Assembly (NCBI GenBank): GCA_026413225.1
Contig: CM048557.1
Span: 69,554,987-69,618,986 of the forward strand
DNA: 64,000 nucleotides
Direction of reading: 5' to 3'
From: Otis tarda
Taxonomy: Eukaryota > Chordata > Aves > Otidiformes > Otididae
The notes beneath the pieces are model-generated. The model was not told the origin of the DNA. It saw only the letters and a list, made by a program, of their open reading frames with translations, and searched no databases. The position numbers and the translations under genes are program-made. Shown in pieces: positions 13,079-26,260 of the stretch. Numbering within the stretch: the stretch's first letter is position 1; each line of letters opens with the position of its first letter.

Positions 13079-13372
13079 AGGGTGCATTGCCAGCTCATGT
13101 TGAGCTTCTCATCCATCAGCACCCCCAAGTCCTTCTCGTCAGGGCTGCTCTCCATCCATTCTCCCCCAGCCTGGATTTGTGCCTGGGCTTGCCCCGACCC
13201 AGGTGCAGGACCTTGCCCTTGGCCTGGTTGAACTCCATGAGGTTGGCATGGGCCCACCTCTTCAGCCTGTCAAGGTCCCTCTGGATGCCATCCCTCCCCT
13301 CCTGCATGTTGATGGCACCACACAACTTGGTGTCGTTGGTGAACTTGCTGAGGGTGCACTCAATCCCACAGG
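13079..13372 (-). mobile_element. CR1 LINE internal ORF2 fragment lacking the 3' end
   Basis: Read on the minus strand it encodes reverse-transcriptase C-terminal segments, DGIQRDLDRLKRWAHANLMEFNQAK and, in another frame, DEKDLGVLMDEKLNMSWQC. A frameshift lies between them. Unlike most copies here it has no terminal ATTCTATG region: both ends are internal to the element. It is probably the remnant of a longer insertion. Confidence 0.9.
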
Positions 13373-15612
13373 TTCTAAAGATCTAAACTAAGGCTAAGAT
13401 GTAAACTAAGGCTCCTGGGTGGCTGGATTGAACATGTGGTGTGCGGTATGATGCTGGCTGCAGAGCACTTACAGAAACCTGCCTGTGGTAGGGCAGCAGT
13501 GACTGGTGCCTGGCCTGATTGGTGTGTTCTGGGTCTTGCTCGTGATGTGGTTGGGAAATGAGAGTGAATTGTACTCGTGCGTGAATCTCCATCCCTGTAT
13601 CTCACCCAGTGCTTTTTTCTGTTTGGGACCATCTGCAAAGGGTGGGTGCTGGGTCTCTGTTCACACTGTAAAGCAGGATCCAGGTGGAAGCTTCATTCTG
13701 TATTTGGAAGTAAATAATATTAGTGTTCATAGATAGGTGCATCTTATTCCTTCATCTCTGCAAATTTAATACTAGGCCTAAAGATTACTTGGTATTATTT
13801 TTGTGTACCCTGTAATTCTGATTAAACATTTTCTGAAAACTCTCTGGCTATTAGTATGTTGCTTGAGAACATAGTATTTTTTTCTGCTCTAAAAAGTTAA
13901 AGAAAACCCTAAACATTTTATAACTACGTTCATAGGTAACGAGCACAGCTAAGGAGTTAAGAGCTGCATCACCTCGCTTCTGCAGGCGATGGTAGTGGTA
14001 CAGTACCTACTTTATCGAAAGCTATCGTGGATAAAAATAAGGCTACAGTCTTCTGCTCCTTTAACATATGCAGATCTGAGTTAAACCTTCGAAAGATCTA
14101 AGTCAAACCCTCACAAAACAGCAGTCCCTTTCAGGCTGGTGTCAAAACAGTTGAACGTAAAACTGGTGAAGAAAAAGCGAAAAGGTGGTTCAGTGTTGCC
14201 AAAGTCCTTATTTCATCTACAGCTACTCTTGGAAAGTGTGAGGAGTCTGAGCCTCCTTCCAACACTTTGCAAATCATCTTCTTCGTTTTCTTTTCTAGTT
14301 TCTTTTGGAAAGGTCTCCTTTTTGCTTTCTGGGGGGCATAGACTGTGGTAAGCAGACTGGTAACAATCTGTTTTTTTAGAAGTCAACTTTCTATCATTAC
14401 TTTACAGGTCTAATAAAATAGTTTTTTCCTCTCCTGGCTTTGGCTGAAGGTCCTTGTATTTTGCATCAGATTGAAAGTCAGTCCCCTTGGTAGCATTTCC
14501 TCAGGAGGGAGGTTTCCATTCTTGTTGAGCCACCAGAAGAAACTGCCTCAGATATCAAAGTTGTATTCATCCCAGACTTGAACTCTTTTTCTTCTTTCTC
14601 TGGAAGCATGTCTTTAAAGTACATCTCATCTCTCCTCTTTGAAGAAAAAGCTTTTGTACTTGACTCTTAGCAAAATTTTTGCTTGATATATGGAGGACAC
14701 TTTCTCCTTTTATAAGGAAGGAAACTTATGGTGTAAATTAAGTATTTTGATTTAAAGAAGCAGAGCTCCTACAAGAAAGATTTTCTGCTGGTTTCTGAAG
14801 GACAGTCTACCAGATTTTTAACAAAAAAAAAAGTACTAATTGCTTCATTGAAAATGTACTTTTTTTTTTATTTCTCTTGCTTCACGGGTACTTACGGGCA
14901 CAAGGGCGGGCTGCACAGCTTGAGTAGAAGAAGGTGGAGCGAAAGGTCACGTTTACGTTAAAAGATTTCTCAAATTAATTTGGAATTCAGGATGAAAAAT
15001 GATTATCAAACAGATTTAGTGCAGAGATAGGCTAAGATTTTATTGTGCAGTATGAGAGAGATGTACATTGTGCAGAAAACACTTCTTGTTGAGAAAATCT
15101 GTGATTCCGGGATTGATCTGGGGTTTAGGGGAAACAACCATTTATTTTGCTCAGAGATCCACTTAAATCTCTGCTTGCAGCTCTGTTTCCTGAAACCGTC
15201 ACTTAGCACCAGGTTAGTCAGATCCACCCTTGGGTGCTCTGTTCTCATGAAACATATTAAGTCCATCCAACATCAGCCGCTTCTGTGAGCACTGGATTTT
15301 GGCTGCGTTTGCATTGCAGTAGCATTACGGCAAGGTGGGGGCCGGGGCAGCCAGATGCAGTTTTTCCATAGCATGTGGTCTATGCTGTGGTGGGAATATG
15401 TCCTGCACCAGTTCCAGTCCTCAGTGTAACACCAGTGCAGTTATAGAAGGGGAAGGCTCATTAGCCATTCCTCCTAAATACCTGTTGATGCACGTAGGTA
15501 TTACATGTAATATTTGAGGATGCTGAAGTTGTCCTGGGTCTCTGCTTACCACCTGTGAGGTTCCATAACTCTTTCACTTCCAGGTTCGAATCTCTCACTT
15601 CACTTTTTTAAA

Positions 15613-16072
15613 TCACAGAATCATAGAATGGTTAGGGTTGGAAGGGACCTTCAAAGCCCACCCAGTCCAACCCCCCTGCCAGGAGCAGGGACATCTCCAA
15701 CCAGATCAGGTTGCTCAGAGCTTCATCCAACCTGGCCTGGAATGTTTCCAGGGATGGGGCATCCACCGCCTCTCTGGGCAGCCTGGGCCAGTGCTCCACC
15801 ACCCTCATTGTAAAACTTTTTTCCTAATATCTAAACTAAATCTACTTCCCTCTATTTGGAAACCATTACCCCTCGTCCTGTCACACCAGGCCCTGCTGAA
15901 GAGTCTCTCCCCACCTTCCCTGCAGCCCCCTTTAGGCACTGGAAGGCTGGTCTTAAGGTCTCCCTGGAGCCTCCTCTTCTCCAGGCTGAATCAGCCCCAA
16001 CTCTCTCAGCCTGGCCTCACAGCAGAGCTGCTCCAGCCCTCTCGTCATCTTCATGGCTGCCTCTGGATCCCT
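15613..16072 (-). mobile_element. CR1 LINE fragment, antisense, about 460 bp
   Basis: Starts on the + strand with TCACAGAATCATAGAATGG (the element's 3' end) and runs through the ORF2 tail to CTCCAGCCCTCTCGTCATC and CTCTGGATCC. It is longer than most copies in the window and broken by frameshifts in the coding part. Confidence 0.93.
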
Positions 16073-18736
16073 TAATGGATTATTTGTATGGTTTTTGTTT
16101 TTCTGATGGGTCTCATGGTGTGTGGCTGCAGCCATTGCTTTTGCTGTTGGTTGTCTCCATTGCCACGAGGAAGCTAGTGGTGTTGCCAGCTGCAGCATCT
16201 GCCCTGGGCTAGCTGTGAGCATCATCAGGAAGCTTCAGGACCGGTGTTAGCGCTCAGGATTGCATCCTAATCTTGTCACGTCAGTGAGAAAGAGATCAAA
16301 GCACTGTCTAACTTCAATCTCAATTCCAGGCTCAATTTTGATGCTGTTATTAATAGGAATCATTTTATTCTGAAGAGTACCCTTTTTCATAGGAGTTGTG
16401 CATTGAAGACCTCATCAATTCCTTTTTCAGAGCAGACACTGTTTGGCAAAACACCTCCCAGGCTTTTTGATGCAGCTCGGCCCTGGAGTCAGGAGCCATG
16501 GGACCTCCAGGCTTCAACGCTCACGATTGTGGGATTGACTGAAACATGTTCAGCGTTGACAGATTATTTTAGCAAACAAGGAGCCTCGCAGCTTGCCTGG
16601 CTTGGGATGACACAAACTGCTGCTGATAATACGTGTCAAACGACAAAAATATCAAACTGCTAATCTTCTCCAGCACTCGGGTGTGTTTCCTGGTGGCATG
16701 TGCAAGCATGAGTCTGCAAGAGAAGTGTTGTGCAGAGGGAATGTGGAGTCTGTAATTCAGAGACCATGGTGCTAATTTCCCTTATCAGTCTGGAAAAGGA
16801 TGTTGGAGGGAAACGCTCAGTGTTGTGTGGAGGGATTTAGTTGCACTGCTCTCCATCTCTATCTTTAGTGTTAATGGCGGTTGTACTGCTCCGTCCTTGC
16901 ACTCCAAATTCACCCCTCATCTTCTGCCCATTCTGCAATCAAAGGCAATGTCAATAATTATTTAACTTCTGGTAATTGCTCTGCTGGGCGACTGCAGACA
17001 TACTCCACATCGTGCCCAACTTTTGCACTGCGGCGCAGTGAATGGGCCTTTCAGGGAGCAGTGGTTTTGCCTTATCTCTTCATAAAAGGCATACACACGC
17101 GTGTGCACGTGACTGGTATGATATTCTTTCTTACACAGAGCGAAATAATGTGATAATGAAGATACAGCACTGGGAACGGGGAGGGGAACGAGCTGAAGTT
17201 GCCAGCTGCTCCTCACGTTGCTCCATGGTCTTCTCAGCCTTCCCCGGTTCACCACAGTCCTGAGAAGCTGGAGAAGCTGGATTTAATCTTGCCGGGATGA
17301 GGTGATACTTTCTCCTGGAGTGCTATTTTTGTCTGGATGAGATAATTGTGTGCTCTTCTTGAACGATAAGAAGGCTGCCCTCTGATTCCCTCTCGCCTCA
17401 CAGCTAGTGTGCGGCCAACTCGGCCTGACGCTGGGAAGGAAAGAGTGTGGGAAATTTTCTGTGAGAAAAATTAAAAATGAGCTCTGTGCTGTCCCAAATC
17501 TGGGTTTCTTTACCCAGTGTGCAGTACACCAACCTTACACACGGAGCAGAGGTATTTATTTATGTCTTTTCTGCACAGAGATGGGTGCTGGGGTAAGTCC
17601 ACAAAGCTAACACCCCTGGTTACGATCGCGTTACGTATTTATAGAATTCAGAATAAGAGTTCCGCCTTTCAGTCACATTACTTAACGACAATTGGTTAGT
17701 TATTTTCTTATGTTAGTTTAAAGGTACAATACTTCTTAAATTCATTACACGTTTGGTGAGTAGGGGTCTTTATCTGAGCAGGGGGCTATTTTAGCACTAG
17801 AGGTGTGGTTTTCACATTATAATGAGAGAGTTCACTTTGAGGACACTTATTAGTGGGATGTTGTTGACCATTCACAACCTTTATCAATGTCAGGCACCTG
17901 CAAGGATGTATGTCCACATAGTTCAGTAAATGTTTTTGTGCTCTGGGTCACTCCTCATCTGCTTGGGCTTCTCCAGCAGCTCTGCTCTCCTTGAGCCTGT
18001 CTTGGTGGTTCTTTGTTCTGGCAGATTTACAGCACCATCCTGCCCTTTCAGGGCCATATCTGCCGAGTTACTCTTTGCTTCTCTTGGTTCTCCCTTTCCC
18101 ATGCAGGTCCTTGCTTACTCCGTGCTCCTTTGACAATCATCCAGCTGCTGGCACCTTCTGGGGCAAGGTGCTTTTTTTTTTATCAGTCTCCCAGTTTCTC
18201 TTCAAGGGTACAGTCATGAGCAGGGTGCGCATTGTTTGTACAAAGTAACTTGGCTTGCACAAGCCAGATTCTGTTTCACAAAATATTGATTTTTCCCTTC
18301 CTAATGGAAAATTTCATAAAAACTCATTTATATAAATTTCATGAAAATTTCATTCCTGTACATCATATAGATTTTAAATTACAGACATGGCAGCATCCAC
18401 TTCTTTAGATCCGCGTGTTATCATTGCTGCTAGAAAGCTTTTCAGGAGGGTGAGTGATGTATGTGTGTCAGCTGGACTTTGTCCTGACTACTATAGTATT
18501 CCTTTTTTGTAACTGTTGAGCTATTAATATCAGTATGCCCATAATGCCTGAGTAGCAGCTTAATCCTTTTTTGCTCTGAAGTTCACTTGGGGAGGATCTG
18601 ATGGGATGTTGATACCTTGGCAGTGCCACTCGAGTGCCGAACACTGCGCTTTCCGTGACGGGAGCAGGGCTGGGGCGAGGAGCTGGTTCCACATGCGTGT
18701 GGGACAAGGTCAGCTCTTGTCGAGCTTTGCAGTAGA

Positions 18737-19050
18737 GATATGAGGAGAGACTCTTCAGCAGGGCCTGTTGTGACAGGACCTAGGGGTAATGGTTTCAAAA
18801 TAGAGGGAGGTAGATTCAGGCTGGACATCAGGAAGAAGTTCTTTATGCTGAGGGTGGTGGAGCACTGGCCCAGGTTGCCCAGAGAGGCGGTGGATGCCCC
18901 ATCCCTGGAAACATTCCAGGCCAGGTTGGCCGGGGCTGTGAGCAACCTGATCTGGTTGGAGATGTCCCTGCTCCTTGCAGGGGGGTTGGACTGGGTGGGC
19001 TTTAGATGTCCCTTCCCACCCAAACCATTCTGTGATTCTATGATTCTATA
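18737..19050 (+). mobile_element. CR1 LINE fragment, 5'-truncated
   Basis: Sense copy from GAGGAGAGACTCTTCAGCAGG to a doubled ATTCTATG-type end (GTGATTCTATGATTCTATA). The last part of ORF2 is open ([31 protein letters not shown]), so it is relatively little decayed. Confidence 0.94.
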
Positions 19051-21523
19051 TATCCTGCTTGGGTTTGGGTGGCACCTCAATCCCACACGTTCATGGTGCA
19101 TATTTTCTGCACGCTTCTCTGCAGATGTTTATATCGGTCTCCTGGCCACAGCAATTAAGATGTAATTCAGGGATTGAAAATATAGTTCAGCTGCTTCATT
19201 ATTTTCTGTGCTGCCTCCTTGACTTATGTTTGCCTTATGCTGGCTGCAGTGAATCATGCGTTCTTATTGCAGTGACATTTTAAATTTCCAGCTCTGCTAT
19301 CTACGAATATTCACTGATATGTTATTTGATCCTCTTTTTTGCCCTTTCATTTATTAGAAGCCCAGTGACATGCTTAAAACCTCATTCACATGGTTGGATG
19401 AAAGACCAGAAATAATAAATGCAATTTTTCTTTTTTTTAAAGACAAAAGTTAATATAAAGCAATAGCATAAGCATTGGCATAGAAGGAAAGCAAATATGT
19501 TCATCTTTCATCACTTTTTTTGCGTGATAACAAACATGATACAATAAAAGACCCTTTGAAATGAGATGTTATGCAGATGGAAAGCATTTAAAAACTTTCC
19601 GATATCGATAAGTGTAATCTTTCAACATGAAATACAAATTTAATTTGTGGGTTTCTGATTGTTCCCTCTCTGAGGACAAATTTGTGCATTGCAACACTGA
19701 AGCCTCTGACAAGGGCTGTGCTTGGTGCTCACGGGAAGAGGACGGTCTCTCCGTGCTTCGCAGCCCGGCGGTGGGAGAGGTTGGGTTGGCTGGGGTGGGC
19801 GGCTCATAGCAGAAGGCTCGGAGCAGCTGGGGTATCTGATGGTGTGAGTGTCCTCATCAGACCCCAGTTCGTTCCCTAACTTGTAGAAACACAATGACTG
19901 GGGTTCAGTCTGCACTAAGGATGTGGGTTTTGGAGCTGCAAATGTGTTTGGAAAAGGTAGAGTAAGTTTCCCTGTGGGAGGAGGAGTACAGGCAGATGAT
20001 GTAGAGATGCTACACCTGCGTGCATGAGGTTTTTCCATGGGAGTATCGGAAAGCTGGATGTTAGTGTGGAGCGGTTGGTGCTAAGACATTTTATCGTGGC
20101 TTCATGGATGGCTGGGCACCGATAGGTTGGTTGTGATCGTGTCCCTACGACTCACTCCTGTCTGTTGGCAATGCGCAGGCAGCCTTTGCTCCACCGCTGG
20201 GACGTAGAACCAGCCTCTGAAGAGCGCTCAGATTTGCTAATGCCCAAACTCCCTCCCTGCTCTTTTCTGATCCATCCCTTTTTGTTTCCAGCATCACTTT
20301 GAGGCTCTCTTCTGCTCAAACAAAGAAAAAAGGGGTTGTGCATAGCATCTTGGGTCACTGAAACAACAGCAGCTGGGGATGCTCACCGGTATTGGAGATA
20401 CCTTGTGCAGGTTGGCCACTGCACAACTGCGGCTTCACTGGGAGCCCAGTGAGAAAGTGAGGGAGGAGGAAAACGGCCGACACTCAGTGCTGTTGAAGGA
20501 GATTTAAACCCATCCTCTCGTGCAGGGCCAGGTGGTGGCTGAGCCCCTGTCTGAAAATTTCTGCAATGGCTGAAGCAACAGAGCAGTAAAACATGGAAAC
20601 ACCTTGAGGAAATTGTGTCTTTCCTTAAAAGAAATGTAAGAGGGGAAGATTTCCTCTGCCTATTATCAGTTTGGCCATTACTTGTGCCTTCATTTCCCGT
20701 TACCCCGGGAGAATCTGCTTATCCTTCGCTATCTTTCTGATGAATCCTTTGGCCGGACAGTTGGATCACAGAGAATGACTCTGCCTAATTATCGCCTGAG
20801 GAGGTACAAGATTGCAGCGCAGGATGCGTTTGGGAAGCTGAAGGGCAGCTGATGGTATCTCACAAATAGATCAGAGGCTACTTAGCAATCTTTGGCTGAA
20901 ATTAGTTTCCCGCTGTGCGTGTGCACATCATTTGAGAGGGTAAGGAAAAATGCCCAGACGCCGGTGGGAGTGTTGCAGGATTTCAGAGGGCAATGAAAAA
21001 TAAGTGTGCTACCCTTTGTTATCCGAAAAGAGGATTGCTTCAGGTGTACAAGCAGAAATGCTTTTTGTAAAGATTGGTCTTTGGGTTGGTTTTTTTGTTG
21101 TTGTTTGGGGTTGTTTTTTGTTTTGCTTTGTTTTTCTGCATTGTATGGGGGTTTTTTTTAGTGTACGTGTATATTTCAGGAAGTTTTCTTTAACTTTTCA
21201 TCCTTTTTTTAATGGAAAACAATTTGGGTGAGGATTGAATACTACTTTTCACTGCACAAGACTTGGTTTATTCCTGCTTTTTATACAGGTTTTACACCTT
21301 CTAGTATAGAGGTTTCTACTTCCCCTGGATGGGGACTGTCACATTCTTTGGTAGCGTGCTGGTTTCAGTTGAGGTCTTGATGCCTGGTGTGGGCTCTCTG
21401 CTGCGAGGTTCAGCTCTCGTGGAGTTGTTGTGAAGCGAGATCTTGCTGTACATTCATGTGAAAGCCACCACAGTTGATCCAAACCATTCTTATGAACAAA
21501 AGTGGAAATGTAAATGATGTAAA

Positions 21524-21590
21524 CATAGAATCATAGAATCATTGTGGTTGGAAAAGACCTCTGAGATCATGAAGTCTAACTGTTGAATAT
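21524..21590 (-). mobile_element. CR1 LINE 3'-end fragment, about 65 bp
   Basis: Starts CATAGAATCATAGAATCATTG and carries GGTTGGAAAAGACCT, then TGAAGTCTAACTGTTG. The 3' sequence is of the AAAAGACCT subfamily and differs from the most abundant group here. Only the extreme 3' end remains. Confidence 0.85.
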
Positions 21591-23919
21591 TTCATGAGAA
21601 CCTCTGACACCGGAGCTGTCCTGTTTCCATCTAGATTTGGATTTTTATTCTTATTGTCTTGTACCTCAAATTTGGAAACTGGATATCAAGTGCTTAATTG
21701 GTTGGATATCAATTATTTGGCTGAGGAGACAAAAAGGTTTGTGGTAGGTGATTGGCAGTAGATTTTGGATTGGGACAATTTCATACAATATTTTTGTTTT
21801 GTGGGCAACAGCAGAGCTGGTCAGACAGGGTTTGTGGAGGCGTCATTAGTGCGTTTGCACCTTCCCCAAACGTCTTGTGCGTGGGGTGCTCGTGGCGTCC
21901 CTGAGCCCATCCTTGGCGGTGGTGCTCGGCGTGGCAGCTTGGAGGCTGCTCTGGGTGGCATGGGTAGAAGTCACGCTTGCACCTTTGGTGGCTCGTCCTT
22001 GCAGTGAAAGATGTTTTTTCTGAGATGAGTGGTGAGGAGCTGAGAGCCAGCGTGGTTGGGGGGGTTAAGCAAAGCCTGGCACAGCGCCTGTGGACGTTGT
22101 TCACCACAGTGGTCTGTGGCAACAGCAGGAAAAAAGCAAGGAAGGATGTAGCCGTGTACTGGAGACCAAGTGAGGTAGCTCTGCCATAAAATATTAATGC
22201 AAATGCGGAGCGTGTACAGTAATTTCAATACCTTTCTACACCCCCAGCAGACACGCTATTCAGACGGAATTAAATAGCTTTGCAGAGACTGTTAAATGTT
22301 ATCAGTTCCTCACTAGCTTGTGTGCATTTTTATTTTCTACAATGAAAATCTTTGTACTAGCAAGAGAAGAAAAAATAAAAGCCTGATGTTGTTCGCACTG
22401 GTGAAAGGTTGTACTTATTGCTTGTAAAATGCCAACAAAATAGTTGTCTGTTCAGAATTGAGCCAGAATGATAAAATGCTCTGCGGGCTTCATGAGCTAC
22501 AAAATTCCTGGTTTGTGGTACGCTTTCCATCAAATTTCTCACGGTAAGCTTCCTTGGTTTAATTGTGCTCGGAAAGGTCTGCTAGGGCTGGAGAGGAGCT
22601 TCATGGGTGGCTGGGGTGGAGTGAGCAGGTGGGTTCTCTGTCTGGGAGACGATGTCGTTCTGGTCTGAACCCTGCATATCTCCATGGCACAGCACAGAGC
22701 ATCTCTGGTGGGCTGGGAGAAAGGGAAATTGCTGATTGGCTTGCCTTTTTTTTTTTATACTTTCATAGCTGGATGTCTGATTTTCATCTCTATGTGGAAA
22801 ACCCTGAGCTGACCAACCATAGAGAAGAGTCTGAAGATGCAAGCGTCCTTCTCCTAAACTGCACTTTAGCCCCTCGTTTCTACTTCTATGCCTCACCAGG
22901 CAGCTCTGCAAAATGGTCCATTGTGACTTGGTGATCATAACAATGACTTGTCTTTAAAACCTATTGGGAACTCAAACTGGAAATGCTGGGAAATGATGCC
23001 AAGCTGGCTGATGTGCCAGGCGCTGCACCCTGTCCCTTTGGGGTGTGTTGTTCTTCCCAAAGAGAAAGGGAGGACGATGTTGTTTTGCCCTGTGTAGTTG
23101 ACTTCATCTTCCCTGGGTTTGTGCTGGATTGGGCTTGTTTTCTGGAAATGTTTCACTTTACGTTGCTTGATGGAAAGTCATTTTAATTGTACAGACCTTG
23201 TTGTGTGAAATGAGGTCATCCTTTCAATGATGTGCCAGGTCTGTATGTCCATTTTTATAACGTGAACCGCTTGCCTGCCTTCTGTTCCCTGGTAGAAACA
23301 CACAATTGAAAATGCAAACCTCAACTGGTGTAGGCTGGTATAGAGATTTCCCATAGGGTGCCAGTCCGAATCCTGGATGCTCCGGAGCAATGAAATTTAT
23401 TGTGGCCACCTAATGCTGACCCAGGGAGGTGGCATGGTGGGGTTGTATAAACACCTGAGCACGGGGCTATTTGTGTTGCATGTCTCATTGCCCTGTTTGG
23501 CTAATTCTAATCCCATTGGGAGCGGAGCACGGCGTCTGTGTGCTTCCCGGAAGGGAAGCTTATTAGGAGGGATGGAGAGATAATGGTTACGAAGGGGAGG
23601 AGCCTCCTCCAAACTTCTGGGAAGGGAAAGGGGATGAGTAATATAGCCCAGGAATAGAGGTGGTACAGTCCCTACTTACCATAAGCCACTGAGTCTACAC
23701 ATGTGATTTGCTGAACTCCTAATATTTCCTGGATGGTTTGATTTGTAGGAATTTATCATCGATCTCCTGCTTTCTGTCTTTGTTCTTTTTGTTAGAGCTA
23801 GACAGTCAAATTGCGGAACAAGAGCTGAAAGTCAGAAGCACCAGTGATGTGGCAATTAGTGGGTGTTGGTAACCTAGAACAAGGAAGAGCAATTCTCACA
23901 TGTAACTACAGCTGTGTGT

Positions 23920-24379
23920 TGAGTTGCTGGAGCATGTCCAGAGAAGGGCAACAAAGTTGGTGAGGGGTCTGGAGCACCAGTCTGATGAGGAGCGGCTGAG
24001 GGAACTGGGGTTGTTCAGTCTGGAGAAGAGGAGGCTGAGGGGAGACCTCATTGCTCTCCACAACTGCCTGAGAGGAGGGTGTAGGGAGGTGGGTGTTGGT
24101 CTCTTCTCCCAAATAACTTGTGATGGGACGAAAGGAAATGGCATCAAGTTACAGCAGGGGAGGTTTAGGTTGGATATCAGGAAACACTTCTTCACTGGAA
24201 GAGGCCAGGCACTGGAACAGGCTGCCCAGGGCAGTGATGGAGTCACCATCCCTGGAGGTGTTCAAAGAACGTGCAGATGTGGCACTCCAGGACGTGGTTT
24301 AGTGGATATGGTGGTGTTGTGTTGATTGGACTTGGTGATCTTGGAGGTCTCTTCCAACCTTAAGATTCTATGATTCTAA
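23920..24379 (+). mobile_element. CR1 LINE fragment of a second subfamily, about 460 bp
   Basis: Sense copy from TTGCTGGAGCATGTCCAGAG to AAGATTCTATGATTCTAAA. It encodes [17 protein letters not shown], then [18 protein letters not shown], the ORF2 C-terminus, with a frameshift near 24200. The 3' region (GATCTTGGAGGTCTCTTCC) differs from the abundant group and matches the antisense copies at 21524 and 55060. Confidence 0.93.
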
Positions 24380-26084
24380 ATGATCCTGATGAAAGACTGC
24401 TCTTCCAGATGTGATGGGAAGACAGTGGGATTACTGTGGGCTTATCTGTTTCCCAGTACTTTTATTGCCAGCCCTGCTTGGGGTGAGGCTGGCATTTACC
24501 ATCAGGTGTAAATACAACAGCCAGAAGAACGTGAAACCCAGCAGATGCTGCGAGAAGTGCGGTGGAAGACATATGAGGTGGTAGGTTTTGGCAGATGAGT
24601 GAGACTTTGGGGAGGAGACCTGGAGCATGGCATTTTGGCAGGCTGTTGTGATTTTCTCTCGTTGTCACACCGAGGTGTGCTTCAGCTGCTCATTGCAGCC
24701 CCGTCAGTCAGGGACCCCACCGCAAGGTTTTTAGACATCCCTCCAACACCAGCACGCCTGGCAGCTTCATCCCGTCTCGCCTTTCAAAGGCCAGGTGCTG
24801 GGTTTGGTCAAAGCTGAATTTCCCTCTTTACTTTTTTAAATATAATTTGAACTGCAGCAGCTATTTTAAGACTTGGCAACCTCCCGATGGCCTGATCTGA
24901 AATGAAGTTGGTTTGCCTAATAGCTTGGGATTTTTATGCAGTAGGTGTGGGGCTGCAGACTCCCTAAGAACATATTTTAGAGTTCTGATGGATTTTTAAA
25001 TAGCCTTCCGGCACTGAGGCAGGCTTTCTGTAATCTGCATTTTCCAGTAAAAGAGAAGCCTGGTTACCTACTGATCTGCAGTTTTCAAGAAATTTATTCA
25101 TGGTCCTTCTCTCCTTGTGACTCTCCCCTAATTTTTCCTCCATCGCCCCGTCGAGCTCCATGCAGAAGGGGAGGTAGCGTGGCCCGCAGTGCTGAAGGGA
25201 TAGGATGGGAACCGATAAGAACTTCTAATGCATGCAGATTTTCAGAAAAAAATGTCCTATATTGTTCACATTTCCTTTTGTATCTGCATTGCCTATGCTT
25301 CATAAAACTCCGGTGAAAGTAAGTTGTAACATACCCTCCTGTGACACCCTAATACCTTGAGTTGGGAATTTGGAGCAGCCCATAACTTCTAATGGGATGC
25401 GAGAGCACGTGTAGTATCAAAATTTAATGTGTCCTGGTTTATCTTGCTCCAGTGAGCTGGAGGCGCTGCTCATAAATTAAACAGCCGGTGATTAGCGAAA
25501 AACATTGCGTAACTGGGATTTGAAGCGGCTGATGTCTCAAATGGCTTTTTGTAGCTTCTTGTTCAATGGCAGCAAGCTGAGGTGGCCTTCAAGGAGGCAA
25601 TGTTGACCTCAGAAACAGGTTGGACAGATCTGAAAAGCGACCTGTGATGCGTGTTTTGGTAAGAAGGTGGCAGGATCTACGTCCTTAGCTTCTGCAAAGA
25701 AAAATAGGCAGCAGGGAGGGTCTGTGAGTTGCAGAGCATCTGAACGTGCCGTAACCGTGCCGTGCAGTTTTGGAAAGCAGAAGTATTGCGCTTGGAAGGA
25801 GGTGAGGGGATATGGGTGGAAGGAATTGCAGCAGCCCTTCAGCTCTAGTGCTTTCTGGTCTGGGGAGTGCTGCGTCAGACCTCGGGGAAGACTGGGATCG
25901 ATGGGAAAGGTCAGAGGAGCAACAGGTGAGCAGGGAAGGTTTCTGATGCAGGAGGAAAATGATTCGTGAGGAGACGAGGAGGAGGCCAATGAAGGGTGCA
26001 GTTAACAGGAGCCTTCAGAGGGCAAAAGAAAAGGATAATTTTTTTTCTGAAGATCCCCGAAGGGTGAGACAGACAGTAATTGGC

Positions 26085-26260
26085 TTAAATTGCAGAGAGA
26101 TCTAGGTTAGACAGCAAGAGAAGCTGTTTGATGTGGAGATGGGCAGATACTGAAACAGGAGTGGGGACAGCGAGCATCGACTGTGGGGAGCTCTTCAGGG
26201 ACAGGCTGGAGGAGCATCTCTGGGCGCTGGCCGTGTCCTGCCGCCGGGCACAGGAAAGAA
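26085..26260 (+). mobile_element. Diverged ancient CR1-like fragment
   Basis: Contains AATTGCAGAGAGATCTAGGTTAGACAG, then spaced matches to the CR1 ORF2 tail (GGGGAGCTCTTCAGGGACAGGCTGG). Similarity is patchy and the ends are uncertain. It is probably an old insertion. Confidence 0.5.
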
